Below are positions 36,996 to 43,786 of a stretch of 64,000 bases of DNA, piece by piece (the first letter of the stretch is position 1; the number at the start of each line of letters is the position of its first letter). This stretch comes from a bacterium (GTDB taxonomy: Bacteria; Hinthialibacterota; Hinthialibacteria; H5-UNCL2), in NCBI GenBank assembly GCA_015075175.1, contig JABTUV010000002.1, positions 186,001 to 250,000 on the forward strand, written 5' to 3'. The notes under the pieces are model-generated. The model was not told the origin of the DNA, did no database searches, and was given only the letters and a program-made list of their open reading frames with translations. A program made the position numbers and the translations under genes.

Positions 36996-37408
36996 GGGCG
37001 CGCGCTCCGGTCGGCCACGAGGACTTCATGCTCCAGCTGGACGGGCCGACCGCGCTCCGTCCAGCGCAGCGTCAAGGTCAGGTGGGATAAGCCGGGCACG
37101 GAAGTAGCTGTGAGCCGATACTGGCCGGTGGCGTCCGGCAGGTCGGCGATCAACGCGGGTTCCAGGGGAAGATCGCGCGACCGGCCGTCGGGCGACCCAT
37201 CCGGATCGGAGATGATCCAAGCGTACTCCGAAGCCAGCAGGCTGGTCGCCCGCGCGCGGTTGGCGAGCGCGATCCGGCGCTGCACACCACGCTGCAGCCA
37301 ACCATGGGTCGCGGCCATGACGATGATGAGCATCAGGATCACCACCATGCACGCACGTTCCAACCAGTGCGACCAACTGCCTGTGGATGAGGAACCGCGC
37401 GGCGGCAT
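36992..37408 (-). CDS. Pseudopilin-like single-pass protein, first of an overlapping trio
   Basis: 138 aa from ATG 37408; the frame is open to 37477, and an upstream GTG or ATG could add up to 23 residues. A hydrophobic helix (MVVILMLIIVMAATHGWLQR) precedes an Arg/Ala-rich helix (RRIALANRARATSLLASEYA) and a beta domain (GQYRLTATSVPGLSHLTLTL). This is the layout of GspI/PilV-like minor pilins, without a visible class III signal. It is transcribed divergently from the heptosyltransferase gene across a short gap. Confidence 0.5.
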   Translation of the reverse strand: MPPRGSSSTGSWSHWLERACMVVILMLIIVMAATHGWLQRGVQRRIALANRARATSLLASEYAWIISDPDGSPDGRSRDLPLEPALIADLPDATGQYRLTATSVPGLSHLTLTLRWTERGRPVQLEHEVLVADRSARP

Positions 37409-37531
37409 GAATCCCGTCCCCGTGACGTGGAAATTCGACGGCCGGGCCAGCTTATGGCCCGCCTGATCTCCTGTCAAACGCGGAATGGCGGCGCACTTGC
37501 CGCGGGGGGCTTGTTATGCTAGCTGGAGCGC

Positions 37532-38548
37532 ATGAAGCTCCTCGTGCGCATGAGCAACTGGCTGGGAGACGTGGTCCTGGGCACGCCGGCGCTGAGACGC
37601 CTGTCGGAGCTCTTTCCCGGGGCGGAAATCGCCGTGTTGGCGCCCGCGGGCAACCGCCACATCCTGCTTCATCATCCTGCCGTGACGCGCTTTCTGGACC
37701 TGCCCATCGAACGAGGGGCGTGGGCGCCGTTCAAACTCGGGCAGGCGCTGCGAGCCGAACGCTTCGATCGCGCCTACTTGTTCCCCAACTCCTTTTCCTC
37801 CGCCCTCTCGGCGTGGTGGGCGAATATCCCCGAGCGGGCCGGCTACGCGCGCGAAGGCCGCCGCGTTCTCCTGACGGATGCCCGCCCACGCGACGCTCAA
37901 GCGCTCTCGCTGCACATGGTGCATTATTATCTCAATCTGGTCGAACCGGGAGGCGCGTGGGGACCGGAGTATCGGCCCAGGGTCTACCTGACGGATGATG
38001 AGAAGTCCTGGGCGGAGGAATACCTTGCACGCCACGGTGTGCATCCCGGCGACTTGATCGCGGGCGTGAATCCGGGGGCGGTCGGCGGCACGGCCAAGCG
38101 CTGGTTGCCGGAGCGCTTTGCGGTGCTGGCGCGGCGGTTGGTCGAGGAGCGCGGCGCGCGCGTGCTGCTCTTCGGCAATCAGGCGGAACGCGCCCTGACT
38201 GAGGAGATCGCGCGCATGGCCGGCGCGCCGCTCATCAATACCGCGGGCGAGACCAACCTGCGGCAACTGGCGGCGCTCATGGCGCGCTGCGCGTGGGTCG
38301 TCACCATCGATACCGGCGGCATGCACGTGGCCGACGCCGTCGGCGCGCGCGTGCTGGCGATCATCGGCCCGACCATCTATCAGAATACGCGTCCATTCGG
38401 CGAGAAGAACGTCATCGTGCGCGTGGACGTGGACTGCTCACCCTACAGGCAACCCTGCATGTTGAAGGAATGCCCCATCGACCATCGCTGCATGACGGGG
38501 ATCGCGGTAGGGCGAGTGTGGGAGGCGCTGGGGGACGGGGATGAATGA
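37532..38548 (+). CDS. waaF: Glycosyltransferase family 9 (LPS heptosyltransferase II-like)
   Basis: A 338-aa GT-B enzyme transferring ADP-heptose to the LPS inner core at the inner face of the cytoplasmic membrane. It opens MKLLVRMSNWLGDVVLGTPA, the GT9 N-terminal signature. It has GVNPGAVGGTAKRW at the domain junction, VLLFGNQAERALTEEI, and the donor-site block TIDTGGMHVADAVGARVLAI. The C-terminal cysteine-rich DCSPYRQPCMLKECPIDHRC is typical of WaaF-like members. ATG 37532 has TGGAG upstream. It implies a Gram-negative outer membrane. A GT9 paralogue with another core role is possible. The TGA is immediately followed by the first unit of a GGGACCNAT array. Confidence 0.88.
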   Translation: MKLLVRMSNWLGDVVLGTPALRRLSELFPGAEIAVLAPAGNRHILLHHPAVTRFLDLPIERGAWAPFKLGQALRAERFDRAYLFPNSFSSALSAWWANIPERAGYAREGRRVLLTDARPRDAQALSLHMVHYYLNLVEPGGAWGPEYRPRVYLTDDEKSWAEEYLARHGVHPGDLIAGVNPGAVGGTAKRWLPERFAVLARRLVEERGARVLLFGNQAERALTEEIARMAGAPLINTAGETNLRQLAALMARCAWVVTIDTGGMHVADAVGARVLAIIGPTIYQNTRPFGEKNVIVRVDVDCSPYRQPCMLKECPIDHRCMTGIAVGRVWEALGDGDE

Positions 38549-38666
38549 GACCAATGGGACCGATGGGACCTATGGGACCCATGGGACCGATGAGACCGAT
38601 GGGACACACGCGCAGCGTGGCGCGCTCGTCCCATAGGTCCCATAGGTCCCATCCGTCCCATAGCGC
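38549..38666. repeat. GGGACCNAT array forming a long hairpin
   Basis: About seven 9-bp units (GACCAATGG, GACCGATGG, GACCTATGG, GACCCATGG and so on) lead to a 30-bp loop containing GCGCAGCGTGGCGCGC. Then come four to five units in inverted orientation (TCCCATAGG, TCCCATCCG). The array fills the whole gap between the stop codons of the convergent heptosyltransferase and four-helix-bundle genes. The seventh base of the unit varies through all four nucleotides. Confidence 0.85.
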
Positions 38667-39257
38667 CTATTCCTTTTCTCTTCGCTGCCTGTCGCGCGCG
38701 ACGAGGCGGGCGCGAGTCATGGCCTCGCGCACGCCTCCCTTTTCCAGGAAGTCCTGTTCCAGGCGCCGAATCTGCCGATCCAGCAGATAGTTTGTCTGGT
38801 GGATCACGCAGATGATGATATTGGCCACGGTCTCCGCCGGCCGGTTCTCGATAAAGGGGCGATAGGTCTCATAGGTCACATTCGTCCCACGTCCCATTCT
38901 CCGCGCGTACAACGCCTGCTTGCTGCCCTTTTCCCAAAGCTGCATTCCCCGCGTGCGCAGGAAATCGTGGTAGTCCGCCAAGAGCTCCTCCAGGCTGGCG
39001 CGCGCCACGTTGGTCAACTTGAGCTCGGACTCCTTGGAGGTTCCGGAAGCCTGGCTGCCTTCGGCGATATTCTGCTTGCCGGACCGAGCGGCTTGCACCA
39101 TCTGATCGCACGTCCGGTCGCGCTTGTCCAGGAATCGCTCACAGAAAGAGACCGTGGCGTCGTAGACAATCTGCGCCTTCTGATAGGACGCCAGATTGAC
39201 GTATCCGCCGTGAGGAGGAATGAAACCTTCCGGCAAGGCAGTGCTCCTCTTGAACAC
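38667..39257 (-). CDS. Four-helix-bundle protein (S23 rRNA-IVP/bAvd-like, 'suffix domain' type)
   Basis: About 190 aa. Central residues match the four-helix-bundle family: YQKAQIVYDATVSFCERFL, DQMVQAARSGKQNIAEGSQA, SGTSKESELKLTNVARASLE, ELLADYHDFLRTRGMQLW. A C-terminal extension (ANIIICVIHQTNYLLDRQIR) is the 'suffix' seen in this subgroup. Relatives include 23S rRNA intervening-sequence proteins and diversity-generating-retroelement accessory proteins, which bind nucleic acid. The first codon here is GTG; a TTG at 39236 preceded by AGGAG is a better start. The gene is bracketed by 9-bp repeat hairpin arrays on both sides, suggesting a functional or mobile link. Confidence 0.85.
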   Translation of the reverse strand: MFKRSTALPEGFIPPHGGYVNLASYQKAQIVYDATVSFCERFLDKRDRTCDQMVQAARSGKQNIAEGSQASGTSKESELKLTNVARASLEELLADYHDFLRTRGMQLWEKGSKQALYARRMGRGTNVTYETYRPFIENRPAETVANIIICVIHQTNYLLDRQIRRLEQDFLEKGGVREAMTRARLVARDRQRREKE

Positions 39258-39302
39258 AAGTGGAGCGCAGGCTATCAGGCTGCGGCGCTGCGCGCAAGTA
39301 GA

Positions 39303-39405
39303 ATGGGACCCATGGGACCAATGAGACCAATGGGACCTATGCGACGGGCACGCTGTGTCGACCCGCGTCCCATAGGTCTCATAGGTCCCATCGGTCCCAC
39401 GCGTC
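39303..39405. repeat. GGGACCNAT array, second hairpin copy
   Basis: Five units (ATGGGACCC, ATGGGACCA, ATGAGACCA, ATGGGACCT, ATGCGACGG) are followed by a loop with CACGCTGTGTCGACCCGCG and five inverted units (TCCCATAGG, TCTCATAGG, TCCCATCGG). It ends exactly at the TAG of the threonine dehydratase gene and begins 45 bp upstream of the four-helix-bundle gene. Confidence 0.85.
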
Positions 39406-40350
39406 CTATCCCTTTCCCCTCAGCGCCACGTCCGCATTTCCCCCGGACAGGATCACGCCCACGCGCATTCCCGCGAAAACGCCGCTGTTCTTGAGCAGTG
39501 CCGCCACGGGCACGGCGGACGACGGCTCGATCATGATCTTCATCCGTTCCCACACCAGACGCAACGCGGATAATATCTCATCTTCACTCACAGTTAAAAT
39601 GTCTTCGACGTGATTTGAAATAATCGCAAATGTACGTTCCGACAGGTTGGTGCGCAGGCCGTCAGCGATGGTTTCAGGACTCTTCTCGTTTTGCACGATA
39701 TGTCCTACACGCAGCGAGCGCGCCGCATCGTTGGCGGCCTCGGGTTCGCCGCCGTACACGCGCGTTCCCGGCGACAGGTAATGCGTGACCAGCGCCGTCC
39801 CCGACAGGAGTCCTCCGCCGCCTACCGGCGCCAGGATCACGTCCAGGCCGGGGACGTCCTCCAAGAGTTCCAGGGCCGCCGTGGCCGCGCCGGCGATGAT
39901 GCGGTCGTCGTCGTAAGGATGAATGAGTACCGCGCCGGTGCGCGCGACCACCTCGTGGGCGGCGGCCTGGCGCGCGGCGACTGTCGGCTCGCAGAAGGTG
40001 ATCTGGCCGCCGTAGCCCTCCACCGCGGCGACCTTGACTTTGGGGCCGTGTGCGGCATGACGATGTGCGCGGGAATGCCGCGAATGCCCGCCGCATAGGA
40101 CAAGGCCCCGGCGTGGTTGCCGGAGGAGTGCGTCGCCACGCCGCGCAGGGCCTCCTCGTGCGACAGCGAGAACACGGCATTAACCGCGCCGCGCGCCTTG
40201 AAGCGCCCGCCTTCTGAAGGTTTTCGCACTTGAAGAAGACCTCCGCGCCCGTCATGCGATCCAACGTCCGGCAGGTGAGGACAGGCGTGCGATGCACGTG
40301 CGGCGCGATGCGCGCCTTCGCTTCGCGGATGTTCCCAAGGCTGGGGCGAG
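39406..40350 (-). CDS. PLP-dependent threonine/serine dehydratase, two frameshifts
   Basis: About 315 aa, a fold-type II PLP enzyme that deaminates Thr/Ser to 2-oxo acid. Coherent sequence starts near IREAKARIAPHVHRTPVLTC and contains FFKCENLQKA, the PLP lysine in RFKARGAVNA, the substrate loop SSGNHAGALSYAA, and the phosphate-binding GGGGLLSG. Frame shifts are needed near 40205 (before RFKARG) and 40055 (before KVKVAAVEGYGG). No start codon is visible in frame upstream of 40350, so another indel probably hides it. There is no C-terminal ACT domain, so it resembles the short catabolic or serine-racemase-like type rather than biosynthetic IlvA. Confidence 0.8.
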
Positions 40351-40379
40351 GCTCGTAGGTTCGTCGCCTTCTCTATGGA

Positions 40380-41665
40380 CGTTCCGGGCCGGATGCCCTT
40401 GCTCTCGTAAATGGGAAGCATGATCGCGCGCAGGCGCCGCAGTCGCCACAGGAACACCAGCCCGCCGGCCATGCAGATCAAGCCGCCGGCAAAGCAGGCG
40501 GCTGGCGCGCCCACGTGATGCGCCGCCGCGCCTACCAAGAGGTTGCCGAACGGCGCCATCCCGATCAAGGACAGCGTGAACAGCGCCATCACCCGGCCGC
40601 GCTTGTCTTCGTCCACGATGCTTTGAAGTACCGTGTTGATCGACACGTTTTGCACCATCATGCCGAAGCCCGTGGCCAACGTGGGGCGACTGAGAGGGCA
40701 GGCTGCGCGAGAGCGTGAAGCCGACCAGCCCCAGGCTGAAGATCAGGGTAGCCACGGGAATCACCCGCTCCAGGCCGTAGGGAGCGCGGCGAGGCCAGGT
40801 AGATGAAACCTAGAAGCGCCCCCACGCCCACGCCGCCGTTTGAGATGCCGTACTCCTCCGGCCCCCGCCCCAGCACTTCCCGCGCGAATACGGGCATGAG
40901 GACCGAGTAGGGAAAGCCGAAAAGGCTCACCAGCGCCAAGAGCATGAGCAGCGTGCGGATGTGGGGAGAGCGGGCCACGTACCCGACTCCCTCCAAGACG
41001 CCCCGCAACATGCGGGTCTGGGGGCGCGCCTCGATCCCCGCGCCCAGTTTCATGCAGCCCAGGGCGATGATGACGGCCAGAAAGCGATTCCGTTCAAGAC
41101 GAAGCAGAGGCCTCTCGTTCTTGAAGACGCCGATCAGGAGTCCCGCCACGGTCGGGCCGACCACGCGTCCGCCGTTGATGAGCGAAGAGTTGAGCGCCAG
41201 CGCGTTGCCCAGGTCCGCCCGGTCGCCGATGGTGTGCACCACCAACGACCGTCGCACCGGCATGTCTACCGAGTTGATGAGTCCCAGAATCACCGAGAGG
41301 ATCAGGATCAGGGTAAGATCGATGCGTCCCGAAAGCGTGAGCGCGCCCACGGCAAAGGCCTGCAGCATGGCCAGCGACTGGGTGGTCATGAGCATTTTGC
41401 GGCGGTCCCAGCGGTCGGCCAGAACGCCGGTGAAGGGGGTGAAGAGAAAGATGGGAATCTGGCGTGCGAAGGCGACGAGACCGACCGCCTGCGCGGAATC
41501 GGTGAGACGAAACACCAACCACCCCATGGCTGTGAACTGCATCCACGTGCCGACTTGGGAAAGCGCCTGGCCCATGAAAAAGAGGCGATAATTGCGGTAG
41601 CGCAGGGCCCTCAGCAGGAAACGAAACTGCTGAGAGAAGGAAGCAGGGCTGAATCGTGCAGGCAT
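40380..41665 (-). CDS. MFS transporter (MFS_3/EntS-like), several frameshifts
   Basis: About 420 aa with twelve predicted helices. ATG 41665 starts MPARFSPASFSQQFRFLLRA; helix 1-2 has YRNYRLFFMGQALSQVGTWM and the loop 2-3 signature GVLADRWDRRKML. The frame is clean except for a compensated pair of slips near 41070-41120 (LCFVLNGIAF is hidden in another frame). Further slips near 40790 and 40690 follow, after which GMMVQNVSINTVLQSIVDED and RGRVMALFTLSLIGMAPFGN confirm the C-terminal half. The 3' end near 40380 is uncertain. The family exports small molecules such as siderophores or drugs; substrate unknown. Confidence 0.8.
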
Positions 41666-41680
41666 CGAAGCGTCGTATCT

Positions 41681-41958
41681 CCTGGTTGGCGGAGGGCAGG
41701 ACCCACCGGCAATTCGGCAGCATACGACGGGCCGGCGGACAGGTCCATGTGGAAATGTAGGGTGCGCACCGCGCACCGCCCCGCCGGATGGCCCGATTCA
41801 CAGGCAGGAATGCCTGTGCGACCCGATGTTCGGTCTGGGCCAGCCGGGGTTCGCTTGCACCATGGCGGTCCCCCTGGTTGACGGAGAGCAGGACCCACCG
41901 GCAATTCGGCAGCATGCGACGGGCCGGCGGACAGGTCCACGTGGAAATGCAGGGGGCG
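41681..41958. repeat. 86-bp direct repeat pair with central palindrome
   Basis: Units at 41681-41766 and 41873-41958 differ at about six positions, mostly transitions. Both contain ACCCACCGGCAATTCGGCAG and GACGGGCCGGCGGACAGG. Between them lies the palindrome CACAGGCAGGAATGCCTGTG (41799-41818). The pair lies upstream of the MFS gene and 75 bp before tRNA-Gly; no transposase is present. Confidence 0.8.
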
Positions 41959-42031
41959 CGCCTTGTGGTAACTGTCCCACCTCGGCAGGGCTGGATTTTT
42001 CTCCCGGCTCGTGTACAATCACTTTCGCCGA

Positions 42032-42107
42032 GCGCCGGTAACTCAATTGGTAGAGTTCCAGCCTTCCAAGCTGGCTGTTGTGGGTTCGAGCCCCATCCGG
42101 CGCTCCA
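42032..42107 (+). tRNA. tRNA-Gly (anticodon TCC)
   Basis: It folds as a full cloverleaf: acceptor GCGCCGG/CCGGCGC, D arm ACTC-AATTGGTA-GAGT, anticodon arm CCAGC-CTTCCAA-GCTGG with TCC, variable CTGTT, T arm GTGGG-TTCGAGC-CCCAT. The discriminator is T73, as usual for bacterial tRNA-Gly, and the 3' CCA is encoded. It reads the GGA/GGG codons. Confidence 0.97.
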
Positions 42108-42172
42108 ATTCCCCGGACGCTTTTGGGTTTACTTGCTCCCCCCGGATGATTAATCTGCTTACGGAACATGGC

Positions 42173-43675
42173 ATGACGACCAGGAGGCGGAGGGTGACGC
42201 CGGGTTGGCGCGAGGACGGGACGGCGGGGCGGTTTTTGTTTGCCGCGCTGTTATTAACGTTAATATGCCTGGCGGCGGGGGCGCAGCCCTCCCACCGCTG
42301 GACGCTTTATGGCGGTGGGGACGGGGCCGACGGCGCCGCGGGCCTGGCCGTCTCGGCTTCGGGAACTCTGGTCGTCGCCGTTAGCCGAGAGGCGGAGGCG
42401 GAAGTCCTGTCGCTCTCCCCCTACGGACGGATTCTCTCCGCCAGCCCCAGCGGGAGCGGCGGCGGCTTTTCCGCAGTGGTCGCCGATGCCGGCGCGCGCC
42501 TCTGGCTCGTGGGTTGGACGGACTCGCCGGCGTTTCCCTACGGACTGGCCGGAGACTCACTTCCCGGCGGCGGAGATGCATTCTTCCTCTTGCTTCCGCC
42601 GGTCCTTCCTCCCACTTCCGTCACCGTCCTGGGCGGCGAAGGCCGGGATGAAGCGACTTGTTTCGCCGTTTCCCCTCAGGAGACGCAGTATCTGTGCGGG
42701 CGGACGACGTCCTTTTCGGGCATCGCCACGCCCAACGCGGTTTTCACCCAGTATCGCGGCGCGGGTGACGGCTTCGTCGCCGCCTACGGGAACGGCAGCC
42801 GCCGGTGGAGCAGCTACCTGGGCGGAGGCGCGGGCGACGAGATTCGCGCCGCCTGTACCGGCCCGGACGGCAGTCTCTACGTTTCGGGGAACACGAGTTC
42901 GGACGACTTCCCCTGCGAGGGCGGCGCGGACACCTGCAAGAACGGCGGCGTGGACGCCTTTCTGGCGCGCTTCTCGGGCGAAGGGCAACTGCTGTGGTCC
43001 ACCTTTTTCGGCGGCGACGGCGACGAGTCGGTCGAGCGCCTCGCCTGGGACGGGGACGGCTTGATCCTCTTGGGCGATACGAACTCGAGCGATCTGCCTA
43101 CGCCGGGCGGCTATGACCCGGGACACAACGGCGGGCGCGATCTCTTTGTGGCGCGCTGGAGTCCCGCCGGGCGCCTCCTGTGGTGCAGTTATTTCGGCGG
43201 ACCGGGCGACGAGACCGCCGCCGATCTCCTGGTCGAGGCGCCGGGAGTTTTGCGCGCCTTGGCCACGACCAACTCGACGACGCTGCCGTCCTGGATCGAG
43301 CCGATCGGCCCCGGCGGCATGGAAGACCTCTTGCTTTGTCTTTTCAACGAGACCGGCGTGCCGCTGGAAGGGCAGCGTCTTGGGGGAAGCGGGAGCGACC
43401 GGGCGCGCGCTGTGGGCCGCGATCCGCGCGGGAGGTTCTTTATCGCATTCGACACGCAGTCGACCGACTGGCCGCGCGCCTATGGCGGGAATCACCACTT
43501 TACCGCCGGCTGGGATTACGCCGTGGTGGGCTTGTGGGAAGGTTGGGCGCCGGACCTGTTCGAGCTGGGCCTTTACTGGAGATCGCAGGGGATGCCCTTG
43601 GCGCCGGACCTCTCCGGCGACGGCGCCGTGGACGAATGGGACGCGCTCGAGCTGTGGCGCCGCTGGCACAAGTAA
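42173..43675 (+). CDS. Secreted SBBP-repeat beta-propeller protein with C-terminal dockerin-like end
   Basis: 500 aa from ATG 42173 (ATG 42146 is possible). A hydrophobic signal (RFLFAALLLTLICLAAGAQ) is followed by repeated propeller-like blades of the SBBP type: SSYLGGGAGDEIRAACTGPD, LYVSGNTSSDDFP, LLWSTFFGGDGDESVERLAW, LLWCSYFGGPGDETAADLLV. The C-terminus has a degenerate first and a good second dockerin-like loop (DLSGDGAVDEWDALELWRRW). It starts 66 bp after tRNA-Gly. Function is unknown; SBBP proteins are usually extracellular. Confidence 0.8.
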   Translation: MTTRRRRVTPGWREDGTAGRFLFAALLLTLICLAAGAQPSHRWTLYGGGDGADGAAGLAVSASGTLVVAVSREAEAEVLSLSPYGRILSASPSGSGGGFSAVVADAGARLWLVGWTDSPAFPYGLAGDSLPGGGDAFFLLLPPVLPPTSVTVLGGEGRDEATCFAVSPQETQYLCGRTTSFSGIATPNAVFTQYRGAGDGFVAAYGNGSRRWSSYLGGGAGDEIRAACTGPDGSLYVSGNTSSDDFPCEGGADTCKNGGVDAFLARFSGEGQLLWSTFFGGDGDESVERLAWDGDGLILLGDTNSSDLPTPGGYDPGHNGGRDLFVARWSPAGRLLWCSYFGGPGDETAADLLVEAPGVLRALATTNSTTLPSWIEPIGPGGMEDLLLCLFNETGVPLEGQRLGGSGSDRARAVGRDPRGRFFIAFDTQSTDWPRAYGGNHHFTAGWDYAVVGLWEGWAPDLFELGLYWRSQGMPLAPDLSGDGAVDEWDALELWRRWHK

Positions 43676-43699
43676 CGCCGGCGTATATTCGCACAGGCC

Positions 43700-43763
43700 G
43701 CGAAGCGTGGGGGCGGGACGCCCTCCACGCAAGCCGGCGGGAAGCCGGCGCGACAGCACGAGA
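43700..43763. repeat. GGCGGGAAGCCGGCGC-type dispersed hairpins
   Basis: GTGGGGGCGGGACGCCCTCCAC and GCCGGCGGGAAGCCGGC lie between two secreted-protein genes; they are the same family as at 32079-32152, in the same order. Confidence 0.6.
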
Positions 43764-43786
43764 CGTTGCGCAACGGGAGGAGCGCC

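Noticed and set aside
38549-38666. CRISPR-like repeat array
   Set aside because: Units are only 9 bp, without spacers, and form inverted arms; no cas genes are present.
38545-38790. MGPMGP-repeat ORFs as collagen-like proteins
   Set aside because: They are read-through of the 9-bp array in several frames and on both strands; no start context or signal.
38667-39257. Diversity-generating retroelement (Avd-like gene)
   Set aside because: No reverse transcriptase or template/variable repeat is seen in the window; only the four-helix-bundle fold is shared.
42011-42172. N-terminal extension of the SBBP protein back to ATG 42011
   Set aside because: This stretch is the tRNA-Gly gene and its leader; the signal peptide starts after 42146.
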